A stretch of DNA of 64,000 nucleotides from Podocnemis expansa. Lineage: Eukaryota > Chordata > Testudines > Podocnemididae. The stretch spans positions 28,135,183-28,199,182 of the forward strand of contig ML682005.1 in the NCBI GenBank assembly GCA_007922195.1. The letters run 5' to 3'. Under the pieces are notes generated by a model. It was not told the DNA's origin. It worked only from the letters and a program-made list of their open reading frames with translations, and made no database searches. The position numbers and the translations under genes were made by a program. Positions 32,881-45,734 of this stretch are shown here, in pieces. How positions within the stretch are numbered: the stretch's first letter is position 1; each line of letters begins with the position of its first letter.

Positions 32881-33681
32881 TCTAAGGGCAGAGATACACT
32901 GTAAGTGCTACTATATTGGTGCAGCTGTGCCATTGTAATGTGTCTGGTGAAGACACATTATGCTGATGGGAGAGTGGTCTGCAGCACTCGTGATGGTGTG
33001 TGGGCGTGTGTGTGGAGAGGGAAGGGGGCCGGCCCTCAGGGGCTGGTGTGACAGAGGGTGCTGGCTGGGCCCTTCACGCCTGACATGCAGGCAGGGGATA
33101 CAGGAGACTCTGACAAGTGGCTGGATGGAGCCCAGGAACAGGGAGTTGTAGGTAACCAGGAGAAACTCCCTCTCCTTTTAATCTCTGGCTCAGAGATGAG
33201 GCTGCCCCACCTGGTAAGGAGAGCTGACACAGGACTGACTGCACTGCAGGGCTGAAGCAGGAGATGTGGATGTTATGGGATAGTAAGCGTGAGGGTGGAG
33301 TTGGTGGCAGAGCCTGCTCAGAGCCAGGAAAGCTGCCTGCATGAGCACCGGAAAAATCCCCAGGACACAGGAGGAGGAAGGGGGCATGTCCTCACTGCAG
33401 GTACAAATGCTCCCTCCCTGGAGCAGCTGTGGAGCAGTGCCATCTGGTGAGAGTCATGAACCCCTCCTGCCCTGTGCAGGGAGCACCTGAGCCATGGCAG
33501 GGGATGGGGGCACAAATGGTAGGTGAAAGCTACATTGGTGAGAGGCTATCTCCCATTGACATAGTGCCAGTATGGACAGCAATTAGGTTGCCTTAACATG
33601 AATCACTCAGGGAGTGTTCTTTCACACCCCTGAGCAACATAAATTACAGCAACTAAAGTAGTAGTTAAGACCTGCCTTAAG
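32881..33681. mobile_element. MITE with an inserted or expanded GC-rich core
   Basis: The left part ('taagggcagagatacactg', 'gtgcagctgtgcc', 'gctgatgggagag') and the right part ('cacacccctgagcaacat', then 'ttaagacctgcctta') are the two ends of a turtle-type MITE I recognise. The terminal sequences pair weakly. About 550 bp of GC-rich, CpG-poor sequence lies between them (about 32975-33525). Overlapping frames in both directions through this core are not credible genes. Confidence 0.6.
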
Positions 33682-34684
33682 CAACAGGAGTTTCTGAGCA
33701 GCTGGCGGGAAGGTTCTAAGAAATGGGAAGAAGAATATAGAGGGTAGTCAAAAGAAAGGTAACATTAAACAACAAAGATGGAAAGGAAAAATGGCTAGGA
33801 ACTGGGTGAGAGCCATCTTATTACATAATATGAGCACTGACTATTTGATCAAGCTGTTTTTCCGATCCAACGAGTCCGTAAATGTGACGTTTAAATTGTT
33901 GACTTATTCAAATATAATTGGTATATTGATCCAGCTTTTAGTGCTTGTGATGGAATCTCTTTCTAGAAATGGAGTTCCCATCTGTGCTGTGGAGATAATT
34001 AGCACAATGGCGTGCTCAACATATCACAGTCTAAGAATTATTAAGACCATTTTATACGAACACATATGTAAGCAAAAACATTGCATTAGTAGGCTCAGGT
34101 GCGTGCCTCAGGTGCATCATGAAGCGTAGAAATAAGCTCACTAATACACAGCTTGAGATGACTTCTTCCTCGTAGAGGCTGTTTATTTTGCATTTCTATT
34201 TAAAAATAAGTTTGTAAAATGCAGTTTTCTGTCCAATTATGCCACACATCTTTCCACTACCAAATGTAGTTTCAATCAAAAATCAGAGAACAGGGAAGAG
34301 GTTATAAATGCATTTTTTTTCCATTCAGAATGCATTTATTTTTTTCCTAACATCTTTTGCATTACTGAACTAGTTTTAAGGAACAGAGACAGCTTTCTGT
34401 TCCTTTTCCATAGATAGTGCTCCTGACCCTTTAAAATAGTGTTTTACTGTTCATTAGTAATGATTCCAAAGAACAATGATACCACAATATTTGGAGCATT
34501 TACTGTGGATTACTACAAGCTCCCAGGATCAACTACACAAATGATCACATGCTGCTCTGACAGTAGTACATGTCAAATCCCCAACTCTGCCTTTGCAGTG
34601 CAACTGGTGTGTCTCTATGTGATGGCCACAGCTACATATGTCATCATACACTGCAAAAAGTCCCTGGAAAATTCTGGGTTCTCT
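33682..34684. other. Repeat-poor interval, possible conserved non-coding sequence
   Basis: No mobile element is recognised. The part at 33790-34130 keeps several CpG sites in AT-rich sequence and stays open for 112 codons on the plus strand. The translation shows no domain and no splice signals were identified, so it is not called as a gene. Confidence 0.4.
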
Positions 34685-36815
34685 TATAGATTCAGAGACT
34701 ATAAGGCCAGAACAGAACATTAAGACTGCCTAGTCTGACCTCCCACACAATGCAAACCACAAAACATTATCCACTAGACTCCTAACCTAAGTCTTAGTCT
34801 ACACTCTCTACATTTTTCAGTGACGGTCAATGGGAGATATGCAAGCTATGTAAAATACCTTGCATATCTCCTGCCAGCTTACAAACTCCCACTTACCTTC
34901 CTGTTCGTGATGCGCTAAGTTGACCAGAAATGCTACTTCAGTTATGGGGCTGGAGTTATAGTGGGGAGCTGAAAAGCAGTTTGAGCTCGTCCTGACAGAC
35001 TACTCAGTCAAATCTGGAAGAACACACAGGGCAGTAAATTTGCAAATGACACATGCTGCAGAGGAAGACAAAAAAACCCAAAAGGGCTCTGCAAATCTTC
35101 TCTGGTGGAAAATTCCTTTCCAACCCCAAATATGATGACCAGCTGACCCCGAGCATGTGGGCAAGACTCACCAATCAGATGTTCAGAAAGTATTCTCTGT
35201 AGTAATTCAAAACCAACCCCATTTGACATACCCCATCATTATAGGCCATTGGGCATATTTATCTCTAGTTGACAAAGATCAGTCAGTTGCTAAATTAGGC
35301 TGTCCCTTCATACCATACCTTCCATAAACTTATCAAGCTCAGTCTTCAAGTCAGCTAGGTTTCTTTCTGCCATTGCTCCCCTTAATAGGTTGTTCCTGAC
35401 CTTTACTCCTCTGATGGTTAAAAATCATTTCAAATTTCAAGTCTAAACTTCCTGATGGGCAGTTTTTATCCAATTGTTCTTGTGTCCATGCTGGCACTGA
35501 AATTAAATAACTTCTCGCCCTCTCTGGTATTTATCCCTCTTCTGGATCAATAGAGAACTATTATATCTCCTCTCCGCCTTCTTTTGCTTAGGCTAAACAA
35601 ACCAAACTCTTTGAGTCACCTCTCATGAGGCAGGTTTTTCATTTCATGGTTCATCCAAATAGCCTTTCTCTGTACCTCTTCCAGTTTGAATTCATCTTTC
35701 TTAAATATGGGAGACCAGAATTACACACAGTATTCCAAATGAGGTGTGGCCAAAGCCTTGCATAAAGGTACTATACATCTCCCTATCTCTACTGGAAATA
35801 CCTTGCTTGACACACCTTGGGACTACATGAGACTTTTCCATGGCCACACCACATTGGCTGCTCATAATCATCCTGTGATCTATCAGTATGCCCCAAGTCT
35901 TTCTCCTCTGTCACTTCCAACTGATATGTCAGAGGATAAAAGGAGAAATTCTTGTTATTAGTCTCTAAATGTATGATCTTGCACTTTCCACTACTCAATT
36001 TCATCCTATTTCTATTCCTCCAGTTCACAAGGTGATCCAGATCTTTTTGTATGATATTGTGGTTTTTCTCTGAATTAACAATACTTCTCAACTTTGTGTA
36101 ATCTGCAGACTTTATTAGCACACTCCCATTTTTTGTTCCAAGGTCAAAAATAAATATGATTGGTGCCAGGACTGATCCTTGAGACACTCCAATCCAGCCT
36201 GACAGTTAACCTTTCAGTATGACTCATTGAAGACTCCCCTTTAACCAGTTTGTTATCCACTTTCCAATTTTTTTTTTATTAATCACTCTCTTTTCCAATT
36301 TAACTAATAATTACCCTTATGGATCCATATCAAATGCTTTACTGAAATCTAGGTAAATTAAATCCACTGCATTCCTTTTGTCTAAAAAAAAAGCTGTTAT
36401 CTTCTCAAAAAAGGAGATCAATTTGGCCTGGCACAACATCTCTTTCTTAAAACCACATTGTAGTTTGGCCCAATTACCATTAACTCAATGTTCTTAAGTA
36501 CTCTCTCTTTCAAATATTTTTCCAAGACATTGTATGCTATTGAGGTCAACCTAGCAGGCCTGTAATTACCCAGATCACTTTTTTCCCCTCTCTTTAAAAT
36601 AGGAGAAATGATAGCAATTCTCCGGTCATACAGTACAACCTCTAAGTTTACATATTCTTTTAAAATTCTTGCTAGTGGGCTTGCAAATTTTACCTACCAG
36701 TTCCCTTAATATTCTTGGATGGAGATCATACAGGTTTCCCCACTTTAGTCCTATTAAGGAGTTCAACTTTGGCTTCTACCTTGGATGTGGTAATTATTAC
36801 CTCCAGCTTGAATAA
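34685..36815 (-). mobile_element. CR1 LINE, 3' two-thirds, decayed
   Basis: This is the longest CR1 in the window. The 3' tail is at 34685-34800 ('agactataaggccagaac', 'gtctgacctcccac'). Untranslated sequence follows ('ccaaatatgatgaccagctg'), then the reverse transcriptase region up to about 36815. It lies on the minus strand and is broken by many stops and shifts. Confidence 0.9.
35789..36187 (-). pseudogene. CR1 reverse transcriptase fragment with a lost catalytic residue
   Basis: This 132-codon piece of CR1 ORF2 carries family blocks: GSVLAPIIF (for GSVLGPVLF), then KSADYTKL where active CR1 has FADDTKL, then KDLDHLVNWRNRNRMKLS, KCKIIHLE and TEEKDLG. The change of the second catalytic Asp to Tyr would abolish polymerase activity. 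The frame is lost on both sides, and other parts of the same protein lie in other frames up to 36.8 kb. It belongs to an older CR1 subfamily than the piece at 38 kb. Confidence 0.88.
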
Positions 36816-37529
36816 TGCAGCCCTAAGCAAGCACCATGTCTCACTGGTTTTGCTTGGGGGCATGATCATACTGTTTTGGGTTCCACTTCTTGGTTTTCAT
36901 GAGAACAGTAAAAGTTACCTCACCATCATGCCCTGTATGGGTTGTCACATTCCTTGCTTTGAATATGGCTGTCATTTTAAACCGCTATAACTATGAGGAT
37001 GTAACAGGCTACTAAACCATGTGCAGATCACATACTGATACCTGGTTCTGACACAGGGGCCACAGGGAATGTTGCTTTGCTAAACTCCATCACTGCCTTG
37101 GGTGACTCTCTCATTTCACACTGCATTAAGCCATTTTACAGTGAGAGTGTCTATTCTATGTAGGGCTGGATGAAACCATATATGATTCCTTCTGATCAGA
37201 CAGGCTGAATGCTTTATCACTTAATCACCATTGACATGCCTGTGCTATGTAATATGTGAGCATAGGCTGGTGATGATTTGTTTTTTGGTAGTGATTCTAT
37301 AAATTCAACTCTTCGATACACATGCCGCTTGCACCAACTTCCACAGCAGACATTCAAGAGCAGAAATTACCCCAAATGTGCCTAGCTGATGTTGGGTCAA
37401 TTCTTTAGAGTAAATAGTCAGATCCAGGCAAGGCCACTATTTCATACAGAAAAAGGCTACCTATTGGTAATATATAGTAATCTTGTTATGTGTAGTAGAC
37501 TAGTTTTAAGCTTGTTTTAGGTTAGTTTT
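36816..37529. other. Unannotated DNA, no gene seen
   Basis: No gene. At 37494-37554 'tagactagttttaagcttg' recurs as 'tagactagttttaggcttg', a short tandem duplication. Confidence 0.4.
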
Positions 37530-37890
37530 TAGACTAGTTTTAGGCTTGAAATTAGATGCAGATTACTAACCATCAGAGGAGTAAAGTTCTGGAATAGTCT
37601 ATTAAGGGAAGTGGTGGGGGCAAAAACCTTAGATGCCTTCAAAAGAGAGCTTGATAATTTTATGGAGGGAATGATATGATGGACAGTGTAGCTTGGCCAT
37701 TGTCTGTCTTTTACTACTCATGATGGGTATGATAGTGACCTGGGAAGGGGCATTGGATTGACTGGGTTCTGAGTTATTACAGAGAAGTTCTTCCTGACTG
37801 GCTGTTGTGGACTTGCCGTCATGCTCAGGGTTTAACTGATCACCATATTTGGGGTCGGGAACGAATTTTCCCCCAGGGCAGATTGGCTTA

Positions 37891-38700
37891 TAGAATCATA
37901 GGGTTGGAAGGGACCCCACGAGGACATCTAGTCCAACCCCCTGCCAAAAAAGCAGGACCACTCCCACTAGGTTATCCCAGCCAGGATTTTTTCCAACTTG
38001 GCCTTGAACACCTCCAAAGACGGAGATTCCACCACCTCCCTAGGTAGCTTATTCCAATGCTTCACCACTCGCCTAGTAAGAAAGTTTTTCCTAATATCCA
38101 GCCTGGACCTCCCCAGCTGTAACTTGAAACCATTGCTCCTCATTCTGTCCACCGTTACTACTGAGAACAGTTGAGCTCCATCCTCCTTGGAGCAAGCCTT
38201 CAGGTAGTTGAAGGTTGCTATCAAATCCCCCCTCAGTCTTCTCCTCTGCAGGCTAAATAAGCCTAATTCCTTCAGTCTTTCTTCATAGGGCTTGTGCTCC
38301 AGCCCTTTGATCATTTTTGTTGCCCTCCGCTGGACTCTCTCTAATTTGTCCCTGTCCTTTTTGTAGTGGGGAGCCCAAAACTGGACACAATATTCCAGAT
38401 GTGGCCTCACCAGTGCAGAACAGAGGGGAACAATCACATCCCTCTGTCTGCTAGCAACACTTCTTCTGATGCAGCCCAGTATGCCATTGGCCTTTTTGGC
38501 AGCAAACGCACACTGCTGACTCATATCCAGCTTCCCATCCACCATGACTCCCAGGTCCTTTTCTCCAGTGCTGCTATTTAGCTGATCACTCCCCAGCCTG
38601 TAGCAGTACATGGGTTTTTTTTCATCCCAAGTGCAGGATTTTGCACTTAACCTTGTTGAACCTTATGAGATTTCTAGTGGCCCACTGCTCCAATTTGTCT
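37891..38700 (-). mobile_element. Younger CR1 LINE inserted in the opposite direction
   Basis: A 5'-truncated CR1 runs from its tail ('tagaatcatagggttggaag') at the left to about 38700. It keeps a 214-codon open frame, so it is younger than the other CR1 copies here. It disrupts a plus-strand CR1. Confidence 0.92.
37967..38611 (-). pseudogene. CR1 ORF2 C-terminal fragment, 214 codons open
   Basis: This is the C-terminal part of the CR1 polymerase, downstream of the catalytic core. Family blocks occur in order: [52 protein letters not shown], then [44 protein letters not shown] and [19 protein letters not shown], and the natural stop. There is no internal stop or shift in this span. The initial Met is simply the first one in the truncated frame. 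The catalytic FADD motif lies upstream and is absent, so the fragment cannot act alone. Confidence 0.93.
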
Positions 38701-38936
38701 AGGCTTGGGCGCTGGGTTTTTTTGCCTTCCTCTGTAGCATTGGGCATGGCTCACTTGCTGGTTAATTCTCTGTATTAAAGTCTTTAAATCATGATTTGAG
38801 GACTTTAATAGCTCAGTTATGGGTTTGAGGTTCATTGTAGGAGTGGGTGGGTGAGGTTTTGTGGCCTGCAGTATGCGGGAGGTCAGACTGGATGATCACA
38901 TTGGTCCCTTCTGACCTTAGAGTCTATGAGTCTTTT

Positions 38937-40816
38937 GCTCTCATTTACATCAATACAAATTAGAAGTAACACCACTGAAGTCAATGAAAGCTGAAGCAGT
39001 TCCAGAGTCTACCCATTCTGTCTGCTGCATGTATTCTATCTCCACTGTTATCAACTTATTTTAGCAATTACAAAAGGAAGAGTATATGCAGCATAGGGCC
39101 AGCCACAAAAATAATTCATTCTTTGAGTAACACTAGAAATGGGAATAAAGAAGAACTTCATACAGGGTTTTATGTTACTGTTATGAAAATGCAGTCTTTC
39201 AGGATCACTCCTTTTCTCGGAATTAGAATTAATTCATTCTTCATGATAAAGTAATTTTAGGTCAGTTTTCGGTTTTGCCGAATAGCATGCAATGTTTCTG
39301 TGACATGGACAGCTGTGCATTAGAGACTAAGCTGAAAGCAACAAATGCTCTATTATAGATATTTAGTATTCCCTCCTGCTACATTTGTATGATAGAACAG
39401 TTTCTCTGCATGATTTTATGCTATCCCTGGATCACCAGCAAGAAATTAGGTCAGACTATTAAAAATAACCATCTGCCCAGTGGGGATCTGAATATAGGAC
39501 CAGTACTTTGCATAAAATGCTTTTATTCCTGACCATATTAGTGTTTCATACTGCCAAAGAAATATGTCAGGCTAGCAACATTTTGAGGAATCTCTGATCT
39601 CTTTCAATGTGTTTTAACATATTGTGAGGCTGATTTAGGGGTAAGAAAGTGCATGCAAATAATCTGTTGTTGTTGGGTTTTTTGTTTGTTTGTTTTTTTA
39701 ACATTTTGGGTGCTAGAGTGGTCTATTATGTCTGGTAACATGATAAAAGGTACAAATGTAATTAAAATGGTTGTGATGATGAGTTGTATTTCAAGGAAAA
39801 AATGGTTATGTCCAAGCTGGTACTGTAACTTGTTTATAAGATTAGAATTATTCCTTTGTTTTTGTTTCTACAATAGGAATAAAAACAAAATCTGCTAGCA
39901 GGTTTGTTGTTTATTGAAGACACTAGTCTAGTTTTCTGTCTTTCTTTGTGTGTGTTGACAGATGAAACATTCATTCAGCAGAGTTACTGAAATAGCTTTA
40001 ACTTACAGTTCAGTAGATTTAATATCATTGCTAGCTTTAAGGCATGCAGAGGGTATAGCTTTTTGCTTAAGGCTGTTGTCATGACTTTTTTTAATGCTCA
40101 TGTCAATAGAGTTTGTGGAGTATATGACTTTTGCAAACTCTTTGTTGTTGTTTGGTTTTAAAGGAAAAATCAGCTTTTATCTAAGAGCAGAATTAAATCA
40201 TTCATTATTGTCTGTCATGGTCAACTGATCACTATCTTTATATAATATTATATTATAGTCCTGTTCAAGCATGAAGAATCACATTGAAATCGGTGATTAC
40301 TACAGGATTTAGAAATAAATAAATAAATAAAACACATATAGTAATGACTATCTCTCTCTCTAGTAATGACTACTGAAATATCTTTGTACCACAGCAAAAG
40401 TTCCTAAGTCCTGATCCCTCATGGCACTTATGAGACAAAATTAGAGGCATATTTGTTTGAGGACTGATTAGTTCAGAGAATTACAAAACAATGCGTGTCT
40501 TGGGTCTGATACAAAGCTTATTAAAATCAACGAGAATCTACCCATTAACTTCAGTGGGCTTTCAATCCTGGTCCATAACTTCAAACGGATTTAGGCAACA
40601 AACACCCTTTGAAATCATTGGGAGCTAGATGCCTAAATATCTTTGCCAAATGGGCCCCATGTCATTAGCTAAAACATAGCCCAAAGTCCTGATTCGGCAT
40701 TCCATCCCTACTTAGCAAAGCAATTAGCATATGTTTAACACTGAGTTCAATGACACAAATAGGTGCTTAAATGCTTTGATGAAGTAGGGCTCAGGTCAAT
40801 TGTTGTCACTATTTTT
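38937..40816. other. Repeat-poor interval, no gene seen
   Basis: No long mobile element is recognised between the CR1 tail and the MITE at 40817. Worn palindromic-repeat remnants occur near 40500-40800 ('tgcttaaatgctttgatgaa'). 39150-39420 is AT-rich with homeobox-like TAATT motifs and is a candidate for conserved non-coding sequence. Confidence 0.4.
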
Positions 40817-41226
40817 GGGTATGTCTACACTGGAGGCTCTGTTATGTTGACTTAACAAGGTTGACTTTAGGTGGACCTTGTTAAGTCAACTTGAAGAGTC
40901 CACACTGAACACTCCTGTTGACTGGCTGCATCCACACTGGCTAGGTTGATGGAGGAGCGGTGTGCTGGGGATAACTGCACCACATTGCACTGGAGAAGTT
41001 CCCCATGGAGGCCAATTAGGTCGACTTAAGGGCTTTCCTCATCTACATCAGCTTAAGCTGCCGTAATAAGGTTGACTTAAGAGTTAAGTTGACCGCAAGA
41101 GGTGGTATTAAGTCGACTTAAGGACGTGCTTAAGTTGACTTAATAAAAGCCCGGTGTGGGCACAGGAGTCTGTAGGTCGACTTTCCTTTCCTTAGGTCGA
41201 CCTAAAGCTCCAGTGTAGACATACCC
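40817..41226. mobile_element. MITE, gggtatgtctacactgga ends, copy 1
   Basis: The ends are perfect 18-base inverted repeats ('gggtatgtctacactgga' and 'tccagtgtagacataccc'). The interior is rich in GTCGAC and TTAAGTCGACTTAA-type palindromes. It is 410 bp, non-coding, and in the same orientation as the copy at 45735. It is better preserved than that copy. Confidence 0.9.
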
Positions 41227-42640
41227 TTGTGGCTGTTCATTGTCCATGTGAAATCAGTTAGCACTGCAGTCCACTTCTTGCTGAGCTTGGTCCCAAAATG
41301 AACATAACAAGTAATGCTTGGTTTGTAGTTTTATCTTATAGGCTAAAGTTTGAAAAAGGCACAGAGACTTAAACTGTCCATCTCAGTTAGAGAGATGTTC
41401 CCACTCACCAGTATACTTATATATTATGTACCAGCTCTAACCTTGATAAATACTGTGTTGAGATTAAGAGCTGCTTCCTTTTTTGTACTTGACTTAACAC
41501 AGACAGAAAAGCTATTCTTCAGTGATGTTTGCTTAGCAATGATTTAGTATGTTTTTTTTTTTTTTTTATTCTAGATTTGAGGTGGTTGGGTTGGACATAA
41601 GACATACTTCCATTTCCTAATTGGATGAAAATAGCACTTAGAATTAGGTTTTCAGCGTACCTATTTACATTTACAAATTCGGAATGCCTTAAGTATTCTC
41701 CAATATTTGCTTAAAGGAGGCAATCAGGGTAGACATTCCTGGCAGTACACTTCTTCTGTAGAACATTCTTGGAAAATGAACGTACATAACACGGAATCAA
41801 GTGAGTATTTGTAAACATAGACGTGCCCCCCCCCCCAAATTCACAGTATTTATCCCACTGCAACTCAGGGACAAGATGAGGTAGTGATTATTCTTCAGGA
41901 ATCCTGCATGAAGAGGGTAGGAACTCAAAAGAAACTGGATGGTACTTTTCTCTCTGTTGAATTCATTTCAGGGAGAGAGGATTTTAAGTTCACACAAGTT
42001 CTTTACTTCACATGCATCATTCTTTGACGTTAGGAAAATGCCATGAGAGCTTTGGTGAGAAGAAGCTACAGAAGTGGTCACAAAGCAGAACAATGTGAAG
42101 TATGGCAAGAGTTTCCCCTAACCACCTTGCATTATGCATGAAAGGGTCATGAATAACTGCAAGATGTTGCATGCAAGTATTCCACAATAATTGATTTTCC
42201 CTTTTCAGAAACAGAGGATGATCCATTAGCTACATTATACAGTTAAAGAGTTGCTCAGCCTGATATATAACCCTCATGCTTAAATGTATTTATTACATTT
42301 CAGGGATGTGAGTTGTCCATTTGTAGATCTTGCATATGCATAAACATCAGTGCATGATTACACTAACCATGTACCTATTACCTGTCTCCGACATTCAAAA
42401 CTCATTGGGCAGGCAGCTCAAAACTTCATGAAAGTGTCTTAATGATTGTGACATTTTACAAAAATATTCACATTTTAAAAATTAGCTTTTTGTTTTTGTG
42501 TATTCAAGGCCAATATTTTCAGGCTTTTCTCTACAATCAGGGAAGCTAGAAACTATTTAAAATGAAAGATTGGATTCTCATGTAATCACGTGTGGATAGA
42601 ACCTTCAGATGTAAGGAAGATACTCCATCATTAGATGCAG
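41227..42640. other. Unannotated DNA, no gene seen
   Basis: A T-run lies near 41550 and a C-run near 41827. No gene or repeat recognised. Confidence 0.45.
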
Positions 42641-42644
42641 GATA

Positions 42645-42727
42645 CAGTTTCCAAAGCAGTATTAGTCTAGTTCAGCAAAATAAACAAGGAGTCCTATGGC
42701 ACATTTAAAGACTAACATATTTATTAG
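42645..42727 (-). mobile_element. Penelope-like tail fragment
   Basis: The reversed outer terminus ('tttccaaagcagtattagtc', 'gttcagcaaaataaac') is followed by 'aaggagtcctatggcac' and 'aagactaacatattta'. It stops there abruptly, with no second arm. Confidence 0.8.
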
Positions 42728-43925
42728 TAAGGCAACACTGGATTCAGAAATGAAAATGCATGAACTAATGAAACAGTTGAAATTAGAGATGGTAATTTTT
42801 TCCCCATCAGAACTCTGTTTATTTTGTTAATATGCAGAAAATCAGATTTTCCACAAAAATAATTTTCTCTGGAAAAGTAAACAAGTGTCTGTTTTCAGTG
42901 AAAAATTTTGCCAAAATGTCTTTTATTAATTGTCATAATTGATATTTGAATAGTCACCCAATAATTGAAATTTTCCATTCTTTTTGTCATTTTTTCCCCA
43001 GAATACCCCATCACACTTTTTTCCCCCAACCAGAATTAGTTAAAAATATAAAAACTCTGATACTAAAGTTCGTGTCTTTCTAAAATGTGTCACTGATATG
43101 AGTAGTGACTAACAAGCAGAAAAGTACTTTTTTCTGTATGGACTCCACTGTGTTTTTAAAACATAGGATTAGCCTGGATTGATACCATTCCAGGGAAGGT
43201 GAAGAATAGCCTCCTGACCATTTAAACCTCCTCCCCATCCTCTTTTGGGAGACTTGCAATCCAAGGGCTGCAGTGAAGGCACAGTTCCTGATGTAATTGT
43301 ATTCTGTGTCACTGTGCTGAGGAACAAAGTACTGAACATTTGCTTGCATCTCTCCTTCACCTTGCATATCCACTGAGCAGCAGGGCACAGTCTGGCCCTA
43401 TGTCAGTAGCTAAACAGACAAGAAACATCACTGAGCCGTGCATGGATTTGGAAAAATTTAGTCCTTAAAACCAAGGGGAGCAGGGCTGGGGATACAGTAA
43501 CCGGGGGATGTAAAATATAGCCACAGTATTGCTAAAGGTACTATGCTGTTTAGACAGTATTACGTAAAGTGAGAATTAAGACTGGTCTAGCATTATACCA
43601 TTCCTCATAATAGTTACTCCTGGCAGTAGGAATAGTGTTGGCCTGTAGTTAATTTTAATTTCTTCTAAACAGCTTTGTGCGTATGTTTTAATGTTTTCTC
43701 TTCTCGTGAATTGTTATTTAAAAAACCTTGCAAAAGTTGCACATCTAGCACCTCAGCCTCAAAGCGCAATAGCAGATTTTCCAAATGACAGTTTTTGTTT
43801 TCATGAACTGGCAAACAGGATTGAGTTGTTTGCATTCAAATTGAAATTCTCCCAGATGAAAAAATTAAAACAGCAGTTTAGAGAACTCAGAGTTAGGGTC
43901 TGACTCTACAAGATGCTGTCCACCC
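42728..43925. other. Unannotated DNA, no gene seen
   Basis: Short frames only. Two overlapping minus-strand frames at 43080-43388 contradict each other and lack motifs. Confidence 0.45.
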
Positions 43926-44044
43926 TGGCTCCGATCCAGCATCACCTAAGCATGTGCTTACTTATAAGTGCACTCTTTGATTTCAGAGGGATCAGTCATG
44001 CTCAAAGATAGGCATGTGACTAAGTGCTGTGCTGGATCATAGCC
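43926..44044. mobile_element. Small palindromic MITE
   Basis: The left end 'ggctccgatccagcatc' and the reverse of the right end 'ggctatgatccagcaca' pair, followed by 'aagcatgtgctta' against 'cacttagtcacatgcc'. The 119-bp hairpin is a type common in sauropsid genomes. Related worn copies lie near 40690-40800. Confidence 0.65.
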
Positions 44045-44289
44045 AGACAGCTCATCATCTTCCAGGATTGAACACTTAGTGTTTGTATCTGCCCTGCTGC
44101 AGTCACCGAGAGCTTTACCATTTACTTAATGGGCACAGGATCAAGACCTTACTGAACAAATTCAGATATGACTTCTTATATCTGTGCAACAAGTCTGTAC
44201 ATTAAAATAGTTTACAAAGCCAGTAACAAAAGTAAACTTCTGTTTCATCACATTGGTTAACACAAAATCAAATGAAGTTTCCTTAGGAA

Positions 44290-45100
44290 TTCCAGCCTTT
44301 GTTTCACCACTAGACACTGAACTTTATAATGAGTGCTTACTGAACATCAATTTAATCAAAGAAAGGATTCTTCTGGTTTCAAAAGACCAGCCACACAGCC
44401 AGGTCAATATAGAACTGAGCTCTTACCCAATAAGCACACTGTTTTCAATCCTTTAGCATCTAATTTTGAAAGGTTTATTTATAAGAGAAAAGAAGGAGGA
44501 GAGAGTTAAAATGGTCAAAGAAAACATACATACAGTTATTGCAAAGTTCTTGGATCAGGTTTGTAGCAGTGATGTTTCAGATTGCTGGCTTATAAAGTCT
44601 CTGTCCATTGATTAGAACACTCCTTTCAGTGTAAGGCCAGAGGTCAGAAAAGGAAAGAGACAAAATGGAAGTGCTTGTAGGGCTTTATATCTTTGGGAAT
44701 ACCCTCAAGTCTTACTTTGTGGAAAATTACAGGCACAATATGGAGTCCTGGTCACATGGACAAGTCACATGCTTTGGTGACTAATAGGAGCAGTCATTGC
44801 CCAGATTCTGACTTAAGTACCTCCAGGAAGGCTCACTGAGCAGGAACAAGCTTTTTTTCTTTTTCTGTGGTCCACTGAGACAACTAAGTGTTTCTTCACT
44901 GGGCCATCAACTTGAACAGTCCATACACAATGTGCTGATCATAGCTTGTGGGTGCTACATGGGAATATAGCACAAAAGTAGGATGCCATAATATTTAATA
45001 TTCATAACTTTGCTTACCATAATGATACATGCAAACAAATAGATAATTATACTTGGCAAATCATAACTTTTCCATTGACACTTTGTTTGACATATTTTGT
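44290..45100 (-). mobile_element. LTR-like repeat, minus strand
   Basis: In reverse, a TATA-like 'gatataaagccc' near 44683 is followed about 205 bp later by AATAAACC near 44474. I recognise parts ('aggtttatttataagag', 'cttggatcaggtttgtagcag', 'gtggaaaattacag') as a dispersed turtle repeat, but I cannot give its class. Borders unresolved; no retroviral protein is present. Confidence 0.5.
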
Positions 45101-45734
45101 ACAAGGTTTGCTGCTATTGTTTAACAGTGGCAACATCAGTGATATGTATGCTCATATCTCAATCACCTAGAATCAGAGAGAGTTATTTACATGTTAAAGC
45201 AGGCAAACCTATAAACACAAATGACTTACAGTTTATGGTTCCAAAAGATGACAAAGTTGTAGCAATCCCTCAGCACTCAATGTGTTTTAGGTTGACTTTG
45301 GGGATTTTTGCCTGTCTTTTGTAGCTCCAGCTCTTTGAGAGTCCAAACAGCAAGAGAGAGAAAACATCTTCTTGTCCATTATTTTTATTTCATTCTTTTA
45401 GAGTTCAAATGGGCAGGAGGAATTATTTTGCAGGTATGTTTTCATGGGTATTGAGGGGCAACGAAAAAGGTCTTTTTATTGTGATGTTCCACAATGGTCC
45501 ATTTAGTTTTGATAGGCTTTGATGAAAAAGGTAATATCTTTCAGAGAAATTTAGCATTTTGCATTAGTTTTTTTTTTCTTGTTCAGTGAATTACACAGTT
45601 CAGAAGAAATATTTTACAGCTATAAAGCAAGCACTTAAGTATTACCTTATAGCATAGGATAAGGTCGTTATAAGTGGGATTAATACATGTAGCAATTTAA
45701 AAGCATTTCATCAAGTCTAGACACTAAGCACATT

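Larger units (their letters stand above)
37530..38936 (+). mobile_element. CR1 LINE 3' end, split by a second CR1
   Basis: The host halves are 37530-37890 and 38701-38936. The first half has the end of the coding region and early untranslated sequence ('accatatttggggtcggga', 'ccccagggcagattggc'). The second resumes with 'gcgctgggtttttttgcc' and ends 'ggtcccttctgaccttaga'. Together they read like the single CR1 tail at 640-1092. The 5-mer GGCTT lies on both sides of the inserted CR1 (37885-37889 and 38702-38706). Confidence 0.88.

Noticed and set aside
33791..34129. 112-codon frame as a possible host exon
   Set aside because: No splice sites at its borders that I can defend and no recognisable protein; kept only as a possible conserved non-coding region.
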